A DNA stretch of 64,000 nucleotides, from the NCBI GenBank assembly GCA_028713915.1, contig JAQTNK010000020.1, positions 1 through 64,000 on the forward strand, given 5' to 3'. This document shows positions 20,774-29,491 of this stretch, piece after piece; the stretch's first letter is position 1, and the number at the start of each line of letters is the position of its first letter. The stretch comes from Rhodocyclaceae bacterium. GTDB lineage: Bacteria; Pseudomonadota; Gammaproteobacteria; Burkholderiales; Rhodocyclaceae. Made by a program: the position numbers and the translations under genes. The notes beneath the pieces were generated by a model, which was given only the letters and a program-made list of their open reading frames with translations, was not told where the DNA came from and did not search any database.

Positions 20774-22348
20774 CTAGCGGACCAAGTCGTGGTTGTAGTC
20801 GGTCGTCCCCATGCCGCGCGTCTCGTCGTCGAGGCGGTCCAGCACGGCGTTGGTCAGGGTCGTGAGAACGTACATGGCGCCCTCGTAGCCCAGCGTCGTG
20901 TGGCGGTGCAGATGGTGACGGTCGAAGATCGGGAAGCCGATGCGGATCAACGGCACCTCGAACTCCTTGCCCAAGTGCCGCGTGTCGCGCTGGATGTACT
21001 TGCCGTAGCTGCTGCCGATCATGAAATCCGGCTTGTCGGTGAAGCACAGGCTGCGCAGGTGCCAGAGGTCGGCGCCCGGATAGGCCTTGCCGTTGGCGCC
21101 GTAGGGGCTGGAGGCCAGCAGCTTTTCCATCGCCTTCGCCCACTTCTTGCTGCCGTTGTTGCAAACGACATGCGTCGGCTCGATGCCGAATTCCATCAGC
21201 AGCTTGACGATGCCCAGGGTGAAGTCGGGATCGCCATAGACCGCCATTTTCTTGCCGTGCAGCCAGGCATGCGAGTCGGTCATCATGTCGACCAGGCGGC
21301 CGCGCTCCAGCGCCAGCGAGGCGGGAATCGGCTTGCCCGTGACTTCGGAAACCTTCATCAGGAACTCGTCGGTCCACTCGACGCCCATCGGGATGTTGAG
21401 CTTCGGCACGTCATGGTTCCACGTCGTCTCGACGAACTTCCGGGTCTTGTCGAGACCCAGCGGCTGCATCAGGAACGTGGTGTGGGCGTTGGGCGCATCC
21501 TTGACCTCCTCCTGCGTCGTGCCGCCGGCATACATGCGGAACTCGCCGTCGGCTGGCGTATCGAGCACTTCTTCGGGATCGGAGAGCATCGTGCAGTCGA
21601 CGTCCATCTCCTTCATGTAGCGCTTGATGACCCGGTAGTTGCCCAGATAGGTCTCGAAGCCCGGCACGATGTTGATCTTGCCGTTCGATCCCGGCACCTT
21701 GCCTTCCATGCTGTTCAGCGTGAAGTAGCGCAGGATGCCCTCTTCCATGTTGTCCCAGCCGGTGACGTGCGAGCCGACGAAGCTCGGCGTGTGGGCGAAG
21801 GGAATCGGAAAGTCCTCGGGCACGTGGCCTTCCTTGCGGGCGTTGCCGATGAAGGCATTCAAGTCGTCGCCGATGACTTCCGCGATGCAGGTCGTCGACA
21901 TCGCGATCATCTCGGCGCCGTAGAGCGCCTTGGCGTTGGCGAGACCTTCGTGGATGTTCTTCTGGCCGCCGAACACCGCGGCGTCTTCCGTCATCGAGTC
22001 GGCGATGAAAGCGATCGGCTCCTTGAAGTGGCGGTTGAAGTAGGTGCGGAAGTAGGCGATGCAGCCTTGCGAACCGTGGATGTACACCAGCGTCTTCTTG
22101 AAGCCGAGGCCGCACAGCGCCGAGCCGAGCGGCTGGCAGGCCTTGGCCGGGTTGATGGTCAGCGCCTCGCGCTTGAAGTTGAGTTCCTGGTATTCCTTGG
22201 AAGTGGTCCAGGCGAAAGTCTCGGCGACCTTGTCGGCGCCGTGGCCTTCCTCGAACTGCGAACGCTTGTTGCTGATGGATTCCTTGTAGCTATCGTCGCG
22301 GAACAGCGGATAGCAAGGCTTGATCTTTTCTACGGATTGCATCTTCAT
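20774..22348 (-). CDS. nifK: Nitrogenase molybdenum-iron protein beta chain
   Basis: ACQPLGSALCGLGFKKTLVYIHGSQGCIAYFRTYFNRHFKEPIAFIADSMTEDAAVFGGQKN. Confidence 0.99.
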   Translation of the reverse strand: MKMQSVEKIKPCYPLFRDDSYKESISNKRSQFEEGHGADKVAETFAWTTSKEYQELNFKREALTINPAKACQPLGSALCGLGFKKTLVYIHGSQGCIAYFRTYFNRHFKEPIAFIADSMTEDAAVFGGQKNIHEGLANAKALYGAEMIAMSTTCIAEVIGDDLNAFIGNARKEGHVPEDFPIPFAHTPSFVGSHVTGWDNMEEGILRYFTLNSMEGKVPGSNGKINIVPGFETYLGNYRVIKRYMKEMDVDCTMLSDPEEVLDTPADGEFRMYAGGTTQEEVKDAPNAHTTFLMQPLGLDKTRKFVETTWNHDVPKLNIPMGVEWTDEFLMKVSEVTGKPIPASLALERGRLVDMMTDSHAWLHGKKMAVYGDPDFTLGIVKLLMEFGIEPTHVVCNNGSKKWAKAMEKLLASSPYGANGKAYPGADLWHLRSLCFTDKPDFMIGSSYGKYIQRDTRHLGKEFEVPLIRIGFPIFDRHHLHRHTTLGYEGAMYVLTTLTNAVLDRLDDETRGMGTTDYNHDLVR

Positions 22349-22415
22349 CTCCTTTGCCCGGCCACTAATCCGTGGACGCGGGCATAAGTTGAGTGGAATT
22401 CAACGAAACTTCTTT

Positions 22416-22498
22416 AACCGCCGAGACGCCGAGACGCAGAGAAATACAACGAGAAATCTTGCCTTCGATCTTCTCCGCGCCTCGGCGCCTCGGCGGTT
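22416..22498 (-). repeat. 28-bp inverted repeat (dispersed-repeat-like) in the nifD-nifK spacer
   Basis: Arms 22416-22443 (AACCGCCGAGACGCCGAGACGCAGAGAA) and 22471-22498; only 3 mismatches, all read as G.U pairs in the minus-strand (nif) RNA; 9 nt after nifD stop. Confidence 0.85.
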
Positions 22499-22506
22499 CA
22501 TGGTTT

Positions 22507-23955
22507 TCACGCGGCCTTCTTCCAAGGCGGCGTCAGCATCTTCCAGCACGGGTTGTTCAGCGTCAGGTCCATGTCCTTGGCGAACACGGCGAAGCCGTCG
22601 TAGCCGTGATAAGGACCCGAGTAGTCCCACGAGTGCATCTGGCGGAAGGGGTAGCCCATCTTGTGGAAAACGTACTTCTCCTTGATGCCGGAACCGATCA
22701 GGTCGGGCTTCATGGCCTTGACGAACTCGTCCAACTCGTGACCCGTGGCGTCGTCGTAGATCAGCGTCGCGTCGCCCATGTCCTTGATGGTGCGGTCGTA
22801 GTCGTCGTTGTGGGCGAACTCGTAGCCGGTGCCGACCACTTCCATGCCAAGGTCCTCGTAGGCGCCGACGACGTGGCGCGGACGCAGGCCGCCGACATAG
22901 AGCATGACCTTCTTGCCTTCGAGGCGCGGACGGTACTTGGCGATGATGGCGTCTGACGCCTTCGTGTATTTCTCGATCACGCGCTCGGCGCCTTCCTTGA
23001 TCTTGTCGTCGAAGAACGCGGCGATCTTGCGCAAGGATTCCTTGATCTTGGTCGGGCCGAAGAAGTTGTATTCGAGCCAGGGAATGCTGTACTTCTCTTC
23101 CATGTGGCGGCTGATGTAGTTCATCGAGCGGTAGCAGTGCAGCAGGTTCAGCTTGACGTTCGGCGTGTTCTCCATTTCCGCCAGCGTGCCGTCGCCGGAC
23201 CACTGGGCGACCACGCGCAACCCCATTTCCTCGAGCAGGATGCGCGAGGCCCAGGCGTCGCCGCCGATGTTGTAGTCGCCCAAGATTGCGACGTCATACG
23301 GCGTCTTGGCGAACGGCTGGCCGTCGCGGTTGGAGAGAATCCAGTCGCGCACCGAATCGTTGGCGATGTGGTGGCCGAGCGACTGCGAGACGCCGCGGAA
23401 GCCCTCGCAGCGCACCGGCACGACCGGCTTGCCGATTTCCGCGGCGGACTTCTTCGACACCGCCTCGATGTCGTCGCCGATCAGGCCCACGGGGCATTCG
23501 GACTGCACCGAAATGCCCTTGTTGAGCGGGAACAGCAGCTCGATTTCGTTGATGACTTTGGCCAGCTTCTTGTCGCCGCCGAAGACGATGTCCTTCTCCT
23601 GGAAGTCCGAAGTGAAGTTGATCTCGCAGAAGGTATCGACGCCGGTGGTGCCGACGTAGTAGTTGCGGCGCCCGCCGCGGGCGTACTGGCCGCAGCCGAT
23701 GGGGCCGTGGGAGATCGAGATCATGTCCTTGATCGGGCCCCACACCACGCCCTTGGAACCGGCGTAGGCGCAGCCGCGCATGGTCATGACGCCGGGCAGC
23801 GACTTGCGGTTGGAAGTGATGCACTTCTTCGACGACTCGAGCGCGACGTCGTTGATCATCAGGTGCTTGGCGCGGTCCTTCTTCGCCTTTTCGGGATAAA
23901 CCTCGAGCACCTCCTGGACGAGGGCTTCGGTCTCTTCGCGGGTTAGCGCAGCCAT
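22507..23955 (-). CDS. nifD: Nitrogenase molybdenum-iron protein alpha chain
   Basis: [37 protein letters not shown]...[42 protein letters not shown]. Confidence 0.99.
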   Translation of the reverse strand: MAALTREETEALVQEVLEVYPEKAKKDRAKHLMINDVALESSKKCITSNRKSLPGVMTMRGCAYAGSKGVVWGPIKDMISISHGPIGCGQYARGGRRNYYVGTTGVDTFCEINFTSDFQEKDIVFGGDKKLAKVINEIELLFPLNKGISVQSECPVGLIGDDIEAVSKKSAAEIGKPVVPVRCEGFRGVSQSLGHHIANDSVRDWILSNRDGQPFAKTPYDVAILGDYNIGGDAWASRILLEEMGLRVVAQWSGDGTLAEMENTPNVKLNLLHCYRSMNYISRHMEEKYSIPWLEYNFFGPTKIKESLRKIAAFFDDKIKEGAERVIEKYTKASDAIIAKYRPRLEGKKVMLYVGGLRPRHVVGAYEDLGMEVVGTGYEFAHNDDYDRTIKDMGDATLIYDDATGHELDEFVKAMKPDLIGSGIKEKYVFHKMGYPFRQMHSWDYSGPYHGYDGFAVFAKDMDLTLNNPCWKMLTPPWKKAA

Positions 23956-24026
23956 GTTGCTTCTCCTTGTCGGACGCCGGCCTCTATCCGGGCACGGCGC
24001 CCCGTTGGATTGAATAGGTTTTCGAC

Positions 24027-24947
<921 letters not shown>

Positions 24948-24992
24948 TCAACGCGGGGGTCGGACGAACTCCCGCGTTCCCGAGCTACGTTC

Positions 24993-25008
24993 CGCAAAGA
25001 CCATGCCA
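24993..25008 (-). promoter_or_regulatory. sigma54 -24/-12 promoter of nifHDK
   Basis: Minus strand TGGCAT-GGTCT-TTGCG; GG-N10-GC exact; 59-nt predicted leader to nifH ATG. Confidence 0.85.
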
Positions 25009-25037
25009 AGCCGCCGTACCTCTCACAACCCACTGAA

Positions 25038-25946
25038 ATGACGGCAGTTCTTCAAGGCAAGGCGAATGTCGCCGCGGCCGCGGAAGCCGACAAGGGATCG
25101 GCACTTTGTCGCAGTACCGACAATGACGGCGCGGCGCGGCCGCCGAGTTTGCCGAGATGGGCGCGCCTGCCGATCAATCGCTGCAATCTTCCCGCCGTCA
25201 TACTCGGCAGCGTCACCTTCCAGCGCCATCCCACCGACCTGCTGCTGGACGGCGTCGCCGAGTTGCACGCCGATTTGTTTCGCCGCCTCGACCGCATCGA
25301 TGCCGGCGCGGAACGCGGTGCCGCTTTCCGCGATTACGTCGCCGTGCATTTCTGTCTCGACCAGCTCGAGGAGGCCGGCCTCACCGACGCTTCACAGCGC
25401 CGTGCCAAGGCCAACTGGATGCGCGCGCTGCGCGGCTGGAGTTTCGATGCGGACGGCCGCGAAGGCGCCGTGCTCAAGGGCTGGGTCGAGTCTCGCTTCG
25501 GCCTGCTGCCGCGCTTCCACGGCGAACCCCTGCGCGACTTCGACGGTCCCGCCTACCGGCGCTACCAGGAAATGCGCGCCGCCGGCATCGCCGGCACAAA
25601 TGCCCTGGAAGGCCAGCTCGACCTACTCTATGCGTACTGCCAGTATGAGTTTCGCCGCAACGTCCCGGCCTGCCCCACCATCGAACTGTTCCGCGGCATC
25701 AACCGTATCGGCGACCACGAGGTGCTGCCCGGCGACGGCGGCCGCCAGGTCGTCCTCTTCAACAACCTCGCCTCCTTCACCGGCTCGCGCGAACGCGCCG
25801 GCGAGTTCGGCGACTACATCCTGTCGACGCGCGTGCCGACGGCCAAGATCTTCTTCCATTGCGGGCTGCTGCCCGGCGTGCTCAAGGGTGAAGACGAATT
25901 CCTCGTCGTCGGCGGGGCTTACGAGGTCGACATCAAGACCATTTGA
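25038..25946 (+). CDS. draT: NAD(+)-dinitrogen-reductase ADP-D-ribosyltransferase
   Basis: LPINRCNLPAVILGSVTFQRHPTDLLLDGVAELHADLF...TIELFRGINRIGDHEVL...VLFNNLASFTGSRERAGEFGDYILSTRVPTAKIFFHCGLLPGVLKGEDEFLVVGGAYEV. In-frame TTG at 25149 is an alternative start. Confidence 0.92.
   Translation: MTAVLQGKANVAAAAEADKGSALCRSTDNDGAARPPSLPRWARLPINRCNLPAVILGSVTFQRHPTDLLLDGVAELHADLFRRLDRIDAGAERGAAFRDYVAVHFCLDQLEEAGLTDASQRRAKANWMRALRGWSFDADGREGAVLKGWVESRFGLLPRFHGEPLRDFDGPAYRRYQEMRAAGIAGTNALEGQLDLLYAYCQYEFRRNVPACPTIELFRGINRIGDHEVLPGDGGRQVVLFNNLASFTGSRERAGEFGDYILSTRVPTAKIFFHCGLLPGVLKGEDEFLVVGGAYEVDIKTI
25107..25122 (-). promoter_or_regulatory. NifA UAS of nifH (overlaps annotated 5' end of draT)
   Basis: TGTCGCAGTACCGACA, ~99 bp upstream of the nifH -24 box. 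Confidence 0.8.
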
Positions 25947-26173
25947 GCGAACGCAACGCACAACGCAAGAAGGGGAACAAATCCGAAAATAGTTCTTGCC
26001 ATTGGCCTATTGTTCCCGTATGGTGGCCGGGCATTCGATTCAAGTAGCGTATTGCTGTTCTGTAGTCACCCGCCGTTACGGCGCCGTTTCTCCGCTGCCA
26101 ACTAGCTTTCTTGATTTCGCTTGCGTTAATGGGCACATGCCCGAATTTTTTACCTTTTTCAAGGAAAGTTATT

Positions 26174-26377
26174 ATGGCAACTGGTACCGTGAAGTGGTTC
26201 AACGACGCTAAGGGTTTCGGCTTCATCACCCCGGACGAAGGCGGCGACGACCTGTTCGCGCACTTCTCCGAAATTCAAGGCAGCGGCTTCAAGTCGCTCC
26301 AAGAAGGCCAGAAAGTCAGCTTCGAGATCAAGCAGGGCCCGAAGGGCAAGCAAGCTGCGACGATCAAGCCGCTGTAA
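26174..26377 (+). CDS. Cold shock protein (CspA family)
   Basis: [67 protein letters not shown]. Confidence 0.97.
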   Translation: MATGTVKWFNDAKGFGFITPDEGGDDLFAHFSEIQGSGFKSLQEGQKVSFEIKQGPKGKQAATIKPL

Positions 26378-26395
26378 TCGGCAACACGCAGTTAT

Positions 26396-26428
26396 AAAAA
26401 ACCGCAGCCTCGGCTGCGGTTTTTTTTT
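26396..26428 (+). terminator. Rho-independent terminator of csp gene
   Basis: ACCGCAGCC-TC-GGCTGCGGT followed by T-run. Confidence 0.92.
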
Positions 26429-26501
26429 GCACGTCTCCCGCGCCTGCCATTCGGCACTGCGCCGCTGCGGCGGCCGTCTCACGCAGAGCCATCGATCGAT
26501 G

Positions 26502-26517
26502 TGTCGCACTCGCGACA
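26502..26517 (+). promoter_or_regulatory. NifA UAS upstream of SIR2-like gene
   Basis: TGTCGCACTCGCGACA: TGT-N10-ACA and full match to the extended TGTCGCA-N4-CGACA core shared with the nifH UAS. Confidence 0.75.
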
Positions 26518-26557
26518 ATGCCGGCGCTCGCGTCCCGCGGACACTGGCCTTGCGTGT

Positions 26558-26573
26558 CGGCCTGCTTCTTGCG
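26558..26573 (+). promoter_or_regulatory. Candidate sigma54 promoter of SIR2-like gene
   Basis: CGGCCT-GCTTC-TTGCG; GG-N10-GC exact but -24 hexamer degenerate; 41 bp after the UAS and 30 bp before ATG 26603. Confidence 0.6.
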
Positions 26574-26602
26574 AGCAGCGGCTTAGCCACCAAGGAGACG
26601 AC

Positions 26603-27454
26603 ATGATTGCCCCAGAACTGCGCACCGAGATCATCGCCGGCATCGAGGACGGCAGTATCGTGCCCTACCTCGGACCCGGCGTCCTGGCCGACGTCGTGTC
26701 GGCGAACGGCACGCCGATGCCGGCCACCAGCGAGCAACTGATACTCGGCCTGAACGGCGGCCGGCCGATGGCGCCCAAGCTGATGTACGAATTCCCGCGC
26801 GCGGCGATGAACGTCGAGCTCAAGCGCGGCCGCACCGCGGTGACGCGCTTTCTCGACGCCGCCTACGGCGCCGCCGACTGGAGCCGCGCCGCCGTGCACG
26901 ACTGGCTGCAGGCGCTTCGCCCGACTTATGTCATCGACATCAACCGCGACACGCAGCTGATCGACAGCTATGCCGGCACGCCGCACGTTCTCGTGCTCGG
27001 CTGCGCCCGCATCGGCGGCAGCGATTTCCGCTTCAAGCTCTACGCCTACGACGGCGTCGACTACACGGCCATCATGCCCGAGCAGGCCGCGCCGGACCAG
27101 CCGGTGCTATTCAAGCCGATGGGGGCGCCCAAGCCCCAATCTTCCTATATCGCCGCCGATGCCGATTATGTCGATTTCATCACCGAGCTGATGGGCGGCT
27201 TCGCCGTGCCGTCCTTCGTCAAGACGCTGCGCCGCCGCAAGCGCTATCTGCTGCTCGGCATGCGCCTTGACCGCGATACCGAACGCATGGTGCTGGCCGA
27301 CATGATCTATGGCGCGGCGGCACCGGCCGGCTGGGCCTTGATCGAAGAACCGACCGACAAGGAACGCCGCTTCCTCGCCAGGCTCAATATCGAGCTGATC
27401 GAGGCCAGCTGCGCCGACTTCATGGCCGGCACGAGCGCGACTGCTTGCGTTTGA
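26603..27454 (+). CDS. SIR2-like domain protein (predicted NAD-binding/hydrolysing)
   Basis: N-terminal IEDGSIVPYLGPGVLADV; VLFKPMGAPKPQSSYIAADADYVDFI; RRKRYLLLGMRLDRDTERMVL resembling SIR2-like family blocks; AAGGAGACGAC RBS before ATG. Confidence 0.65.
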   Translation: MIAPELRTEIIAGIEDGSIVPYLGPGVLADVVSANGTPMPATSEQLILGLNGGRPMAPKLMYEFPRAAMNVELKRGRTAVTRFLDAAYGAADWSRAAVHDWLQALRPTYVIDINRDTQLIDSYAGTPHVLVLGCARIGGSDFRFKLYAYDGVDYTAIMPEQAAPDQPVLFKPMGAPKPQSSYIAADADYVDFITELMGGFAVPSFVKTLRRRKRYLLLGMRLDRDTERMVLADMIYGAAAPAGWALIEEPTDKERRFLARLNIELIEASCADFMAGTSATACV

Positions 27455-27455
27455 G

Positions 27456-28379
27456 TCAGCCTGTCGCGCCCCCGGCCGCGCCGGCGGCGAGGGCGCGCGC
27501 CTGCGCCCGGCATTTCTCGCGCACGAGCGGATCGAGCCCCCTGAGCCAGCGCGCCGGAATCGCCTCGACGCCATAATGCGCACCGGCCAGCATGCCGGCA
27601 ATGGCCCCGGTCGTGTCGGCGTCGCCGCCGCGATTGGTCACGTCCACCAGGCAAGCCTCGAAACCATCCGTCTCCATCAACGCCTGCAGCACGGCCTGCA
27701 TGGTTTCGACGATCCAGCCGCTGGGATTTTCGCGGCGTCTGCCCTGGTAGCGAAATTCGGGACGCGCATCCAGGAGCGGCAGCAGACGACGCCGATAGAC
27801 GTTGCGCAGCGGCTCGCCGCGGACGAAATCCTGCACCGCCAGCGCCAGGAATTCGCTGGCGGCGTCCGAGGCGGCGTTGTGGTGGGTGACGTGCGCCTGG
27901 GCGCGCACGGCGCCGCGCACGGCGGCCTCGTCGCAGCCAAGGGTGCACAGCGCAACCGGCAGCACGCGCATGGCCGCGCCGTTGCCGGCATCGTTCGTCG
28001 ACGGCGGCGCGCACGGATTGCCGCTGCCGCGGAAGGTGATGAGATTGCGCCGCACCGTATTGCCGATGTCGATGGGCTTGGCGCGCATCCACGCATCGAA
28101 AGCGTGGGCGCAGGAAAGCGGCTTCACCGCGCCGCCGCCCGCCAGGATCGACGCGCCCAAGGCCAGCGACATCGTCGTGTCGTCGGTGACCTGGCCGGGC
28201 TTGAGGCGCAGCCAGCCGCCACCGCAGATCTCGCGATGGATGCCGTACCGGCTGCGGATCTCGCGCGCCGTGAGGAACTCGACCGTCGCGCCGAGGGCGT
28301 CGCCGATGGCGAGTCCGAGATACGCGGCCTCGGCACGCGCGATCAGCTCATCGGCTCGAGCGACAGCCTCGGGTGTCAT
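27456..28379 (-). CDS. draG: ADP-ribosyl-[dinitrogen reductase] hydrolase
   Basis: AAYLGLAIGDALGATVEFLTAREIRSRYGIHREICGGGWLRLKPGQVTDDTTMSLALG...; VTNRGGDADTTGAIAGMLAGAHYG. Confidence 0.93.
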   Translation of the reverse strand: MTPEAVARADELIARAEAAYLGLAIGDALGATVEFLTAREIRSRYGIHREICGGGWLRLKPGQVTDDTTMSLALGASILAGGGAVKPLSCAHAFDAWMRAKPIDIGNTVRRNLITFRGSGNPCAPPSTNDAGNGAAMRVLPVALCTLGCDEAAVRGAVRAQAHVTHHNAASDAASEFLALAVQDFVRGEPLRNVYRRRLLPLLDARPEFRYQGRRRENPSGWIVETMQAVLQALMETDGFEACLVDVTNRGGDADTTGAIAGMLAGAHYGVEAIPARWLRGLDPLVREKCRAQARALAAGAAGGATG

Positions 28380-28436
28380 CGAACTTTCCGCGCGCAACGA
28401 GCCAACTAGTCGCCGCCCGCGCGAGGGGAAGGGCCG

Positions 28437-28724
28437 TCAAGCAGGCTTGACGACGATCTCGCCGCCCAGCACCTGCGCCTGGCAGGCGAGGCGGTGATGG
28501 CGCGGCGCCAGGTTATCCTTGAGCACCTGGTCTTCGAGCACCGAGGACGCGGCGAGATTCTCGTCGCCGGAAACGACGTTGGTCAGGCAAGTGCAGCAGT
28601 CGCCTTCGCGGCAGCCGTAGGTGATGCCGGCGCCGACTTTTTCCGAAACCTCGATCAGGCGCGTGCCGGCCGGCACCGAGACGGTGACGCCGACATCGGC
28701 GAAAGTGACTCTTGCTTTGGTCAT
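28437..28724 (-). CDS. 2Fe-2S ferredoxin, nif-associated
   Basis: GITYGCREGDCCTCLTNVVSGDENL...RLACQAQVLGGEIVVKP. Confidence 0.9.
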   Translation of the reverse strand: MTKARVTFADVGVTVSVPAGTRLIEVSEKVGAGITYGCREGDCCTCLTNVVSGDENLAASSVLEDQVLKDNLAPRHHRLACQAQVLGGEIVVKPA

Positions 28725-28733
28725 GACAAATCC

Positions 28734-29198
28734 TCAGTGATGGCAGCGTTCGATGCCGTCGGGGCCATGGCCCTGGCAGCGATGCGGCCCGTCCGGATCC
28801 TCGGCGCCATGGCGGCACGCTTCAAGCTCGGCGCCGATCGGCGCAGCGGGCAGGCCGATCCAGGCGTCGATGGCCGCAGCATCGAAGCCGACGCGGCGCT
28901 CGCCGTCGACCTCGAGCAGCGGCCGGCGGATCAGCAGCGGATGTGCCTGCAGCAACGCCAGCGCCGTCGCCTCGTCGAAATCCTCGGGCACGATGTCGCC
29001 GCACTTCACGGCCGGCGAATTGCGATTGAACCACTGCGCGACGGGCAGCGGCTCGAAGAAGGACAGCAGCCCCATGCGCGTCCACGGCGTCCGCAGCAAG
29101 TCCTTGGCCACGACGGTGTGGCCGGCCGCCTGCAGCAATGCCTTCTGGCGCGCATTGCCGGAACAGCCCGGCTTTTCATAGAAGACGACGACAGCCAT
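28734..29198 (-). CDS. nifO: Nitrogenase-associated ArsC/Spx-like protein (NifO)
   Basis: MAVVVFYEKPGCSGNARQKALLQAAGHTVVAKDLLRTPWTRMGLLSFF...HPLLIRRPLLEVDGERRVGFD. Confidence 0.8.
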   Translation of the reverse strand: MAVVVFYEKPGCSGNARQKALLQAAGHTVVAKDLLRTPWTRMGLLSFFEPLPVAQWFNRNSPAVKCGDIVPEDFDEATALALLQAHPLLIRRPLLEVDGERRVGFDAAAIDAWIGLPAAPIGAELEACRHGAEDPDGPHRCQGHGPDGIERCHH

Positions 29199-29210
29199 TG
29201 ACGGATTCTC

Positions 29211-29489
29211 CTAACGCGCGGCGATCTCCGCCTGGACCGCCGCCCAGCGCGCAGGCGGGATGCCGGTCAGCGAACCCGGCGGGTTCATCGCTTCGTTCCA
29301 CTCATTGACGATGGCGCCCTCGATCGGACAGATCGCCACGCATTGCGGAGCGGCGAAGTCGCCGAGGCATTCGGTGCATTTCTCGTCATCGACGAGAAAG
29401 TGCGGCTGCGCCGCGACGATGGCATTGTTCGGGCACAGCGGTGCGCAGGCCCAGCAATTGACGCAGGACTCGACGATTTCAACAGCCAT
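29211..29489 (-). CDS. 4Fe-4S ferredoxin downstream of nifB
   Basis: ESCVNCWACAPLCPNNAIV...CTECLGDFAAPQCVAICPIEGAIV. Confidence 0.85.
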   Translation of the reverse strand: MAVEIVESCVNCWACAPLCPNNAIVAAQPHFLVDDEKCTECLGDFAAPQCVAICPIEGAIVNEWNEAMNPPGSLTGIPPARWAAVQAEIAAR

Positions 29490-29491
29490 GG

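Noticed and set aside
19619-22387. 922-aa plus-strand ORF opposite nifK/nifT/fdx/nifY-like
   Set aside because: Spans several well-supported minus-strand genes; composition artefact of high GC.
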